Assembly (NCBI GenBank): GCA_946480055.1
Contig: CAMLID010000033.1
Location: 1 to 33,221, forward strand
Direction: 5' to 3'
Source: an uncultured Lysobacter sp.
GTDB lineage: Bacteria; Pseudomonadota; Gammaproteobacteria; Xanthomonadales; Xanthomonadaceae
DNA length: 33,221 nucleotides
Each line of letters opens with the position of its first letter. Position 1 is the first letter of the stretch. The notes beneath the pieces are model-generated. The model worked only from the letters and a program-made list of their open reading frames with translations, was not told where the DNA came from and searched no databases. Positions 18,593-27,599 of this stretch are shown piece by piece. Made by a program: the position numbers and the translations under genes.

Positions 18593-19782
18593 GCCGGCGC
18601 GGTCCGCTCGATGTCATCGTAGTCGGCGCCGGCGTGGTCGGCGCCGCGGCCGCGCTCGCGTTCGCGCGCGACGGCCTGGAAGTCGCTCTGGTCGAAAGTC
18701 GCGAACCACCGCGTTGGCGCGAGGACGCGCCGGACCTGCGCGTGTACGCGTTCGCGCCCGACAACGCCGCGCTGCTCGACGGCCTGGGCGTCTGGAAGGG
18801 CGTGACCGATGCGCGCGCGCAACCGTACCGCGCGATGCGGGTCTGGGACGCGGCCGGCGGCGGCGAACTGAGCTTCGAGGCCGACGCCTTCGGCCGCCGC
18901 GAACTGGGTTGGATCGTCGAGCACGGCCTGCTGGTCGACCGTCTGTGGGCGGCCTTGCCCACGGCCGGCGTGCGCCTGTACTGCCCGGAGCAGGTGACCG
19001 GCCTGGAACAGACGCCCGACGGCGGCAGCGCCGAACTGCTGCTGGCCGGCGGCACGCGCCTGCGCGCACGGCTGGTGCTGGCCGCCGACGGCGCCGAATC
19101 GCAACTGCGCAGCCTGGCCGGCATCGAGGCGCCCGCGCACGACTACGGTCAGCGCGGCCTGGTCGCGTTCGTCGATCACGAACTGCCGCACCAGGCGACC
19201 TGCTGGCAGCGTTTCCTGCCGACCGGGCCGCTGGCGTTCCTGCCGTATGCCGGCCACGGCGGCCGCCGCAGTTCCATCGTCTGGACCCTACCCGACGCGC
19301 AAGCCGAACGCTTGCTGCAGGTCGAAGATGCGGAGTTTCTGCGCGAACTCGGCCATGCCTTCGGCAGCCGCCTCGGCGCCGCGACCGCGGTATCGCGCCG
19401 GGTCGCGTTTCCGCTGCGCCGACAGTTGGCGCAGAAGTACGTCAGCGGCCGCGTCGCCATCGCCGGCGACGCCGCGCACGTGGTGCATCCGCTGGCGGGG
19501 CAGGGCGTGAACCTGGGCCTGCGCGATGTCGCGGCGCTGCGCAGGGTGCTCGCCGATGCGCAACGACGCGGCGCCGATCCCGGCGGCGCGTCGCGACTGC
19601 AGCGCTGGGAACGCGAACGCCGCAGCGAAAACGCGCTCGCCGCCTACGGCTTCGACGGCCTCAATCGACTGTTCTCCAACGACGCCGTCGCCGCGACCCT
19701 GCTGCGCGGCCCGCTGCTGGGCCTGGCCGGCAAGCTGCCGCCGGTCACGCACGCGTTCTGGCGGCGCGCGGCCGGCGTGTAG
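18589..19782 (+). CDS. UbiI/UbiF-type FAD monooxygenase (COG0654)
   Basis: This is the second flavin hydroxylase of the ubiquinone pair, 397 residues. It has VIVVGAGVVGAAAALAFARDG at the N-terminus (about 9-29), AADGAESQLR in the middle and GDAAHVVHPLAGQGVNLGLRD, the classic GD motif of UbiI, UbiF and VisC. It is paralogous to UbiH just upstream. In proteobacteria, combinations of these enzymes hydroxylate ring positions C1, C5 and C6, and regioselectivity cannot be told from motifs, so I give no symbol. The 4-base overlap suggests equal translation, which fits membership of the Ubi complex. It converges on the MFS gene with a 33-base gap. Confidence 0.9.
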   Translation: MSRRGPLDVIVVGAGVVGAAAALAFARDGLEVALVESREPPRWREDAPDLRVYAFAPDNAALLDGLGVWKGVTDARAQPYRAMRVWDAAGGGELSFEADAFGRRELGWIVEHGLLVDRLWAALPTAGVRLYCPEQVTGLEQTPDGGSAELLLAGGTRLRARLVLAADGAESQLRSLAGIEAPAHDYGQRGLVAFVDHELPHQATCWQRFLPTGPLAFLPYAGHGGRRSSIVWTLPDAQAERLLQVEDAEFLRELGHAFGSRLGAATAVSRRVAFPLRRQLAQKYVSGRVAIAGDAAHVVHPLAGQGVNLGLRDVAALRRVLADAQRRGADPGGASRLQRWERERRSENALAAYGFDGLNRLFSNDAVAATLLRGPLLGLAGKLPPVTHAFWRRAAGV

Positions 19783-19815
19783 CGGTAGGTGCGCCGGACT
19801 CGGTCCTGATCCTTC

Positions 19816-21129
19816 TCAGCCGACGTAGGACCGCGGTCGCCCGATCAGCAGATACAGCGCCACCGCCGCGCCGACCAGCGCCACCGCCATCACGTAGTAG
19901 GCCGGCGCCATCCCGCCCAGGCTGCGCATCCATGGCGAGGACAGCAGCGGCGGCGTGAGCGCGCCGAACACGGCGTAGGCGACGTTGTACGAGAACGACA
20001 GGCCGGAGAAGCGCACCGGCGCCGGGAATGCGGCCACCATCACCGCCGGAATCACTCCGACCACGCCGACGAAAGTGCCGGCTAGCGCGTACATCAGCAG
20101 GAAGTGCTGGGCGCCGTGGTTGAGGTCGTAATACAGCGCGTAACTGCTCAGCAGCACGCCGACCGCGCCGACCAGCAGTGCCTGCGCGCGCCCGATCCTG
20201 TCGGCCAGCAGACCGGCGCCGACCGCGCTCAGGGTCAGGCAGAACGCGGCCAGGCTGTTGCCGAGGAAGGCCTGCGACGGCGCGATGCCGAAGCGTTGCT
20301 GCACGATGGTCGGCGTCATCAGCACGATCACCACGATCGCCGCGGTCAGCAACCAGGTCACCAGCATCGACAGCACCACGCCGCCCGCGTGCTCGCGCAG
20401 CACCCGCTTCAACGGCAGCTCCTGGACCAGCTCGCGGTTGGCGCGCATCGCCGCGAACACCGGCGTCTCGCTGAGCCAGCGCCGCAGGTAGACGGCGAAG
20501 AAGCCGAACACGCCGCCGATCAGGAACGGCAGGCGCCAGGCCCAGTCCAGCACTTCGGCCGGGGCGAACCAGGTGTTGACCGCGGCCGAGATCAGCGAGC
20601 CGATCAGGATGCCGGCGGTGAGTCCGGCCGACAGGCTGGCGCAGGCGAAGCCGACCCGGTTGGGCGGCACGTGCTCGGCGACGAAGGTCCAGGCGCCCGG
20701 CACTTCGCCGCCGATGGCGATGCCCTGGACGACGCGCAGCGCCAGCAACAACAGCGGCGCAGCGATGCCGATCTGCGCATACACCGGCAACAGGCCGATG
20801 CCCAGGGTCGGCAGCGCCATCAGGAATACGCTCAGGGTGAACATGCGTTTGCGCCCGGAGCGGTCGCCGAAGTGGGCCATGACGATGCCGCCGATCGGCC
20901 GCACCAGGTAACCGGCGGCGAAGATGCCGTAGACCTGCAGCGTCGACAGCCAGCCCGGCATGTCCGGCGGGAAGAACAGCTGGCGCAGGCTTTCGGTCAG
21001 GAATACGAAGATGACGAAGTCGTAGAACTCCAGCGCGCCACCCAGCGCAGCCAAGGAAAGCGTGCGCAGGTCCTTGCGATCCAGGGCGCGTGCGGCGGGC
21101 GCGGCGATCGTCGCGGAGACATCGGTCAT
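19816..21129 (-). CDS. MFS transporter, metabolite:H+ symporter type
   Basis: The 437-residue protein has 12 predicted membrane helices. The N-terminus LGGALEFYDFVIFVFL with E and D inside helix 1 is typical of the metabolite:H+ symporter (MHS) branch that includes ProP- and KgtP-like carriers. Motif A appears as GDRSGRKRMF after helix 2, and again in weaker form as ADRIGRAQALL in the second half. IGGEVPGAWTFVAEH matches the branch signature after helix 4. The substrate, perhaps a dicarboxylate, proline or betaine-like compound, cannot be fixed. The start at 21129 was chosen by topology; an upstream frame extends 51 codons without membrane or signal character. Confidence 0.9.
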   Translation of the reverse strand: MTDVSATIAAPAARALDRKDLRTLSLAALGGALEFYDFVIFVFLTESLRQLFFPPDMPGWLSTLQVYGIFAAGYLVRPIGGIVMAHFGDRSGRKRMFTLSVFLMALPTLGIGLLPVYAQIGIAAPLLLLALRVVQGIAIGGEVPGAWTFVAEHVPPNRVGFACASLSAGLTAGILIGSLISAAVNTWFAPAEVLDWAWRLPFLIGGVFGFFAVYLRRWLSETPVFAAMRANRELVQELPLKRVLREHAGGVVLSMLVTWLLTAAIVVIVLMTPTIVQQRFGIAPSQAFLGNSLAAFCLTLSAVGAGLLADRIGRAQALLVGAVGVLLSSYALYYDLNHGAQHFLLMYALAGTFVGVVGVIPAVMVAAFPAPVRFSGLSFSYNVAYAVFGALTPPLLSSPWMRSLGGMAPAYYVMAVALVGAAVALYLLIGRPRSYVG

Positions 21130-21331
21130 CGGGCGTGGGCGGCGGCGGATGGAAACGGCAATGTACGACAAAGCCTCCGCGACGAGTGCGCGCGGGTTTG
21201 CGTTTCGCGGGGTGGGGATGCTGTAGACGATCGCATCGCAAGGTTCGGCGATGGCCGCACCGCGGGCTCGATCGGTTCGCACGACGATGCGGTTCGCTGC
21301 GCTGATCGCATCCTATGGTGGATCGAAATAA

Positions 21332-21357
21332 CGACGCCCCGGCGGACCGGGGCGTCG
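21332..21357 (-). terminator. Intrinsic terminator of the EF-hand gene
   Basis: An 11-bp perfect stem (CGACGCCCCGG / CCGGGGCGTCG) around CGGA lies 28 bases beyond the stop of the EF-hand gene. On the minus strand it is followed by TTATTTCGATC, a short T-rich tail, so it reads as an intrinsic terminator for leftward transcription. The rest of this intergenic stretch (21130-21384) contains partial REP-like pieces such as GATGCGGTTCGCTGCGCTGA. Confidence 0.65.
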
Positions 21358-21384
21358 CGGTGTTGCGTGTGGAACGTAGCCGGT

Positions 21385-22086
21385 TTACATGCGGCCTTCG
21401 AGTTCGCGCGGGCTCAGATAGCCGTCGCTGTCGGCGTCGAGCAGGAGGAAGTCCGCGGTCAGTGCGGCGTGGCCGCCGGCCTCGGTGCGATTGATGCGGC
21501 CGTCGCGGTCGCCGTCGAGGGCGACGAAGTCGATCCGGTAGCCGACGCTGGCGCGCGCCGACATCGGCGGCGCGGTGGTGGCCTGGGTGGTGGCTGCGGC
21601 CGCGGCCTGCGCGCGCAGGCTGGCGTCGGTGGCCGCGCTGCTGGCGTCGCGCGCCGCAACGGCGGCCTGGCCGGCCTCGGCGGCGGCGGCGACCGGATTG
21701 GCGCCGGTCTGGGCCGCGGTTTGCGCGGACTGCGCTTCCTGCGCCGCGCTTATCGCGCGCTGCGCCGCGGTCTGCGCGGCGATCGAGGATTGCTTGGCCT
21801 GATAGGACGTGGCGGCCGCGGTCGCGGCGCCGTGTTCGGTGGCCGCGCCGGCCTTGCGCGTCAGAGCGGCGTCGCGCGCCGCGGCCTGCGCGGCCTCGGC
21901 GTCGTCGCGTGCGGCGCGGGCATCGTCGACGGCGATCTTGGCGTCGGTGGTGGCGTTGATCTGCGCGCCGACCTTGGACTTGGCCTGCGCCAGCGCCTCT
22001 GTGCTCAGACCGGTAGCGGCGAGCGCCAGGGCCAGCAGGGTGATCCGACTCAGGGATGTGGCGTGTTTGCGTGCATGCCTATTCAT
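21385..22086 (-). CDS. Exported alanine-rich protein with two C-terminal EF-hands
   Basis: The 233-residue protein has a signal peptide (residues 1-33, ITLLALALAATGLS, cleavage ALA-QAK). Residues 34-173 are low-complexity and predicted helical: 58 of 140 are Ala, with regularly spaced Q, D, E, R and K, as in a coiled coil or extended rod. Two canonical 12-residue calcium loops follow near the C-terminus, DGDRDGRINRTE (191-202) and DADSDGYLSPRE (217-228), both with D1, D3, D5, G6 and E12. It is probably a periplasmic or surface calcium-binding protein; the function is unknown. GAAGGT is the ribosome binding site. The ATG at 22086 starts the signal peptide; the frame extends 32 codons further. 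Confidence 0.88.
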   Translation of the reverse strand: MNRHARKHATSLSRITLLALALAATGLSTEALAQAKSKVGAQINATTDAKIAVDDARAARDDAEAAQAAARDAALTRKAGAATEHGAATAAATSYQAKQSSIAAQTAAQRAISAAQEAQSAQTAAQTGANPVAAAAEAGQAAVAARDASSAATDASLRAQAAAAATTQATTAPPMSARASVGYRIDFVALDGDRDGRINRTEAGGHAALTADFLLLDADSDGYLSPRELEGRM

Positions 22087-22207
22087 CGTGACCTTCGTGC
22101 GGGTGGGGAGTGGCGACCCTAGACCCCTCGTGGTCAATCCGATGTAAACGAACGAAACGCCGGCTGAACGGCGCCGCCGCACGATGAACGACGGCGAACG
22201 CGACGCT

Positions 22208-23275
22208 TCAGCGCGGGCGCGCGTACACGGTGATCTCCTCGCGATCGTGATACAGCTGACGTGCGCGCACGATCAGCGGCCGATGGGTCTGGTGTTCGAA
22301 CAGTTCCAGGCACACCCGCGTTTCTTCCCAGCGCTTCTTCATCGGCAGCTTGAGATTGAAGATCGTCTGCCGGCACCAGCCTTCGCGCAGCCAGGTCGCC
22401 ATGCGCTCGGCGACGCGGCTGGGTTGTTCGACCATGTCGCAGACCATCCAGTCCATCGTCCGTCGCGGCTGCCACTGGAAACCGTCGGCGCGCAGATGAT
22501 CGACACGGCCGCTGTCGAGCAGGGCCTGGCGCAGCGGACCGTTGTCGACGGACGTGACCTTCATGCCGTTGCGCATCAGCACCCAGGTCCAGCCGCCGGG
22601 CGCGGCGCCCAGGTCGGCGGCCTGCATGTTGTCGCGCACCAGGCGTTCGCGTTCCTCGTCGTCGAGCAGGGTCAGCAGCGCTTCTTCCAGCTTCAGCGCC
22701 GAGCGGCTGGGCGCGTCCGGATGCATGCGCAGGCGCGGGATGCCCAGCGGCCAGGGCGAGGCATCGCGGGTGTCGGCGACGGCGACCACGGCATGGTCGC
22801 CATCGAGGAAGACGATGTGCAGGCGCGGACGTTGCGTGTCGTCGCTGGCGCTGAGGCGGCCGGCCTTGCGCAGCGCCGGGCGCAGCGCGTTGCCGAAGCT
22901 GCGCGCCAGGCCGGCGAGCGGCTTGCCGGCGTCGGAATCGGGGTGTTCGACCCACAGCTCGCCGTAGATCGCCGGCGCGCCGTCGGCCGCGGCGGCGTCG
23001 AGCGCGGCCAGGATCGGCGTGATGCGGTCGCGCGGATCGAGCCCGCGCAGGTCGGCCAGGCGCAGCAGCTTCTGGCGCGCGAAGATCAGCTTGTCCAGCG
23101 GCAGCGCGCGCGCCAGCGCCGCCGGGTCCTCGCAAAGGAACTCGACGTAGCCGCTGCCGCGTTCGGTGCGGGCGTAGCCGGGGTGGCCGGCGACGGCCGC
23201 GCGCTCGCCCAGTTCGGCCGCGAGTTCGGGCTCGAAGCCGGCGCGGCACCAGCAGAACAGCGCTTGCTCGGTCAT
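22208..23275 (-). CDS. rlmM: 23S rRNA (cytidine2498-2'-O)-methyltransferase
   Basis: RlmM methylates the 2'-OH of C2498 in the peptidyl-transferase region of 23S rRNA. The 355-residue protein has an N-terminal THUMP-type domain (about 1-160) and a Rossmann methyltransferase domain. The SAM motif DLGAAPGGWTW is at 221-231. The K-D-K-E set of 2'-O-methyltransferases is suggested by K195 (SALKLEEA), VCDMVEQPS and NLKLPMKKRW. Length matches the E. coli protein (about 366). It stands alone, 121 bases upstream of the EF-hand gene and just after the repeat at 23301-23393. Confidence 0.95.
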   Translation of the reverse strand: MTEQALFCWCRAGFEPELAAELGERAAVAGHPGYARTERGSGYVEFLCEDPAALARALPLDKLIFARQKLLRLADLRGLDPRDRITPILAALDAAAADGAPAIYGELWVEHPDSDAGKPLAGLARSFGNALRPALRKAGRLSASDDTQRPRLHIVFLDGDHAVVAVADTRDASPWPLGIPRLRMHPDAPSRSALKLEEALLTLLDDEERERLVRDNMQAADLGAAPGGWTWVLMRNGMKVTSVDNGPLRQALLDSGRVDHLRADGFQWQPRRTMDWMVCDMVEQPSRVAERMATWLREGWCRQTIFNLKLPMKKRWEETRVCLELFEHQTHRPLIVRARQLYHDREEITVYARPR

Positions 23276-23300
23276 CGTTTGAACTCGTTGTGGTTTGAAG

Positions 23301-23393
23301 GGGGTAGGAGCGGCGTGAGCCGCGACAGCGTCAGCGCGAAGGCTTGCGCGAGTTCGCTGCGGGACGGGTCGCGGCTTACGCCGCCCCTACCCC
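23301..23393. repeat. Dispersed inverted repeat (REP-like), copy B
   Basis: The left arm is GTAGGAGCGGCGTGAGCCGC (23305-23324, within a slightly longer arm) and the right arm GCGGCTTACGCCGCCCCTAC (23371-23390). The spacer is about 45 bases. It is the best-preserved of the three copies in the window and lies between the deaminase 3' end and the rlmM start. Confidence 0.8.
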
Positions 23394-23410
23394 GAAGCGG
23401 AGCGTCGCCG

Positions 23411-23983
23411 TCAGTAAGCGACGCCGCTCTCGCCGTAGCGGCGCAGCACGTCGCGCGCCGCGTCGCGATGCAGGTCGCGGCGCACCGCGATGCCGCGGCG
23501 CTCGAGTTCGCCGATCCAGTCCGCGGGCAGCGGGCCTTCGTCGAACTCGGTCAGCGCCATCACGTCTTCCGAGCGCGCGCCGATCAGCAAGGTGTCGATA
23601 CCGGCCCAGAAGCTGGCGCCGTAGCACATACAACAGGGCTGGGCCGACGTCGCCAGGGTCGTCGCCCCGGCTTCGTTGAGGCGGTAACGGCCGGTCGCGG
23701 TCTGCGCGGTCATGAAGGCCATCATCTCGGCGTGCGCGACCGAACAGGTCTGCGGCACCACCCGGTTCACGCCCACGCCGATCACCCGGCCGTGCTGATC
23801 GAACACCGCCGCACCGAACGGGCCGCCGCTGCCGATCTCGATATTGCGTCGCGACAGCTCCACCGCCAGCGCAACCTTGTCCTCGTCGCTGGCGTACAGG
23901 CGCTCGCGGTCGACGGCGCCGTCGATCCAGTCCGGCAGCAGCAGTTCGACCCGCGCCTGCAGCGGAGCGGCGGCCGCGCTCAC
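23411..23983 (-). CDS. Nucleoside/nucleobase deaminase (CDA superfamily)
   Basis: The 190-residue protein is a zinc-dependent deaminase of the cytidine/guanine/tRNA-adenosine group. The zinc site is H84 with catalytic E86 (SVAHAEMMAF) and C117 with C120 (AQPCCMCYGA). GGPFGAAVFD (53-62) is the conserved substrate loop also seen in guanine deaminases and TadA. Because the tRNA-binding residues cannot be judged by eye, a small-molecule base or nucleoside substrate such as guanine is only the likelier reading. The GTG start at 23983 overlaps the preceding lipoprotein gene stop as GTGA. It is the last gene of the glnS unit. Confidence 0.88.
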   Translation of the reverse strand: MSAAAAPLQARVELLLPDWIDGAVDRERLYASDEDKVALAVELSRRNIEIGSGGPFGAAVFDQHGRVIGVGVNRVVPQTCSVAHAEMMAFMTAQTATGRYRLNEAGATTLATSAQPCCMCYGASFWAGIDTLLIGARSEDVMALTEFDEGPLPADWIGELERRGIAVRRDLHRDAARDVLRRYGESGVAY

Positions 23984-24435
23984 ATCGGTTCTCCGTGCTG
24001 GCCGGCGACGCCGCGGCACTCGCCCTGGACGCAGGCGCAGCCGGCGATCACCGGCGAGCCGCACATCGACATCTTGCCTTCCCTCGCGCACTGCGCCATC
24101 ACCGCCGACGGATCGGCCGGGCTGCCGCGATTGACGCAGGCGTTGAACTGTCCGCAGCAGTTGCCGACGTTCTTGACCACGCAGTCGCTGTCGCTGGCGC
24201 AGCTCAGGTCCATCGCGATGGCGACCGGCTCCAGCGCCTCGGAGTGCATGCCGGGCGTCGGAAACTGCGCCGCCGGCGCCGGTGCGGGAGTTTCGGCGGC
24301 GGCTGCAGGCGCAGGGGTCGCAGCGGCCGGCGCGGCGGCATCGGCCGCCGGTGCCGGTTCCGGCGAGGAACAGGCGGCCAGCAGCGTCAACAGCAGGGTG
24401 GTCAGCAGCAGGAGGGCGAGTCGGCGCATCGTCAT
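23980..24435 (-). CDS. Cysteine-rich lipoprotein, hypothetical
   Basis: The protein is 151 residues (149 from the second ATG at 24429). It has a strong lipoprotein signal with lipobox LAAC, acylated C22, then a low-complexity Ala/Pro linker (about 24-58). The C-terminal domain has ten cysteines in about 65 residues: C-x5-C-x7-CC-x5-C, then five more towards the end (AQC, SMC, AGCAC, GEC). This points to a disulfide-rulered periplasmic domain. I do not recognise the family. It begins five bases after the glnS stop, so it is likely cotranscribed with glnS, and overlaps the deaminase start. Confidence 0.83.
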   Translation of the reverse strand: MTMRRLALLLLTTLLLTLLAACSSPEPAPAADAAAPAAATPAPAAAAETPAPAPAAQFPTPGMHSEALEPVAIAMDLSCASDSDCVVKNVGNCCGQFNACVNRGSPADPSAVMAQCAREGKMSMCGSPVIAGCACVQGECRGVAGQHGEPM

Positions 24436-24440
24436 CGGTC

Positions 24441-26198
<1,758 letters not shown>

Positions 26199-26295
26199 GC
26201 GGCACTTACGGGGAGGAGAGAACGAGCAGTTTAGCCGCTGGCGGGTTTCCGTGCCCTGTCGGGGGCTGCTGCGGCCGGGAAAGCGACGCCGTTTT

Positions 26296-26504
26296 GGGGT
26301 AGGAGCGGGGGGGGGCCCCCCCCCCCCCCGGGGGCGCCCCCCCCGCGGGGGGGGGGGGCGGGGCGCCCCCCCCCCCCGGGGGGGCCCGGGGGGGGGGGGG
26401 GGCGGGGGCGTCACCCCGCCGGGGGTTGGGGGGTTGGCGGGGCCCCCCCGGCCCCGGCGGGCCTCGGCAACGACGCCGGTCGCGGCTCACGCCGCTCCTA
26501 CCCC
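26296..26504. repeat. Dispersed inverted repeat, copy C, with corrupted interior
   Basis: The left end GGGGTAGGAGCGG (26296-26308) and the right arm GGTCGCGGCTCACGCCGCTC (26478-26497) match copies A and B. The other copies are about 90 bases; this one is about 209. The expected GCGTGAGCCGCGA after GGAGCG is replaced by long homopolymers. Confidence 0.7.
26305..26410. other. 106-base stretch with no A or T
   Basis: From 26305 to 26410 every base is G or C, mostly runs of 5-18 identical bases. Nothing comparable occurs elsewhere in the window. It begins inside the left arm of a palindromic repeat, the kind of structure that causes phase loss and poor base calls, so sequencing or assembly error is the simplest reading. 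Confidence 0.75.
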
Positions 26505-26573
26505 AGATCAGGGCCGGCCGGCGTATGCTGAGGACGGACCCGACTGGCCCGCCGAGGCCGAAGGATCGCGACG

Positions 26574-26861
26574 ATGAAGGTCGTCTACGATGCCGCCAAT
26601 CTGATCGACGCCCACCTGGTGCGACACGCCCTGGAAGCCAACGAGATCCCGGTCTTCCTCAAGGGCGAGGCCCTGCTGGGCGGCATGGGCGAGTTGCCCT
26701 TGTTCGGCATGGTCCAGGTCTGCGTCCCCGAGGCGGCCTGGCCGCAGGCGCGCGACATCGTCGAGCAGTTGTCCCTGGGCGAGCCGCCGCAGGCCGCGCA
26801 GGACGACGAGCCAGGTTCTGACGAGCCCGGCTCCGACGCGATCGGCTGGCTGCCGGCCTGA
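26574..26861 (+). CDS. DUF2007-family small protein
   Basis: The 95-residue protein matches the DUF2007 (putative signal-transducing) pattern: a start with YDAANLIDAHLVRHALEANEIPVFLKGE, a central GMGELPLFGMVQVCVPE, and an amphipathic helix (AWPQARDIVEQL). The C-terminal 25 residues are acidic and repetitive (DEPGSDEPGSD). These domains are structurally similar to PII-like folds, but no ligand or partner is established. An AAGGA ribosome binding site is eight bases from the ATG. It precedes apt by 97 bases. Confidence 0.86.
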   Translation: MKVVYDAANLIDAHLVRHALEANEIPVFLKGEALLGGMGELPLFGMVQVCVPEAAWPQARDIVEQLSLGEPPQAAQDDEPGSDEPGSDAIGWLPA

Positions 26862-26958
26862 GCCGGCAGGCACCGGTTCTCCATCCGTTTCCGGACTCCG
26901 CCCGGCGCGCGCGCCGCGCGGCGCCGGCTTCCCTTCGTTCTTGTTCGGCAGGACCCGC

Positions 26959-27477
26959 ATGCAATCGATTCAAGCCCTGATCCGCGACGTCGCCGATTTC
27001 CCCAAGCCCGGGATCGTGTTCCGCGACGTCACCCCGCTGCTCGCCGACGCCGGCGGCTTCGCGCGCTGCATCGATGCGCTGGCCGAACCCTGGCAGGGCA
27101 GCCAGGTGCAGGCGGTGTGCGGGATCGAATCGCGCGGCTTCATCTTCGGCGCGGCGCTGGCGCAGAAGCTGCACGCGGGCTTCGTGCCGCTGCGCAAGCC
27201 GGGCAAGCTGCCGCCGCCGCTGGTGTCGGTGGATTACCAGCTCGAATACGGCAGCGACCGGCTGCAGGCACGCAGCGATGCGCTGAAGCCTGGGGAGCGC
27301 ACGCTGATCGTCGACGATGTGCTGGCGACCGGCGGGACCCTGGAAGCGGCGCGGACCCTGGTCGAGCGTCTGGGCGGGGAGCTGGTGGGTGCGAGCGTGC
27401 TGATCGAACTGGCGGGCCTGGGCGGTCGCGCGCGTTGGCAAGGGCCGGCGCGCCTGCATGCTTTGCTGAGTTATTGA
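26959..27477 (+). CDS. apt: Adenine phosphoribosyltransferase
   Basis: Apt makes AMP from adenine and PRPP in purine salvage. The 172-residue protein has the PRPP-binding loop LIVDDVLATGGT (116-127), the adenine-contacting FRDVTPLL and the ESRGFIFG block (57-64). ATG 26959 with AGGA (26950-26953) upstream is preferred to a TTG six codons earlier. The nearby CDA-superfamily deaminase on the other strand could also work in purine metabolism, but the two are not in one operon. Confidence 0.96.
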   Translation: MQSIQALIRDVADFPKPGIVFRDVTPLLADAGGFARCIDALAEPWQGSQVQAVCGIESRGFIFGAALAQKLHAGFVPLRKPGKLPPPLVSVDYQLEYGSDRLQARSDALKPGERTLIVDDVLATGGTLEAARTLVERLGGELVGASVLIELAGLGGRARWQGPARLHALLSY

Positions 27478-27533
27478 GATCGCATAGGTCGGGGCAACTC
27501 CGTATGAGGCGATGCCCCGATCTCGGCACGACT

Positions 27534-27569
27534 CCCTCTCCCGCTGGCGGGAGAGGGTTGGGGTGAGGG
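27534..27569. repeat. Dispersed palindrome CCCTCTCCCGC-tg-GCGGGAGAGGG
   Basis: An 11-bp perfect stem (27534-27544 with 27547-27557) with a two-base loop is followed by TTGGGGTGAGGG. This is a familiar dispersed motif in xanthomonads and pseudomonads. It sits in the convergent gap between apt and the PNGase A-like gene and may stop transcription from either side, although no T-tract is present. Confidence 0.65.
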
Positions 27570-27599
27570 CCGCGCCGATGGCGGGAACGCCTGGAACCC

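Larger units (their letters stand above)
26199..26573. other. 375-base gap between divergent glnS and the DUF2007 gene
   Basis: The gap holds the glnS leader (26199-26295), the third copy of the dispersed inverted repeat with a G/C-only interior (26296-26504), and the leader of the DUF2007 gene with its AAGGA ribosome binding site (26561-26565). Translations through the repeat give only Pro, Gly, Arg and Ala runs, so I see no gene here. Any promoter of glnS should lie in 26199-26295; none is convincing. Confidence 0.7.

Noticed and set aside
26206..26490. Proline/glycine-rich small proteins encoded by the G/C tract
   Set aside because: They are translations of homopolymer runs in a probably faulty stretch, with no ribosome binding site.
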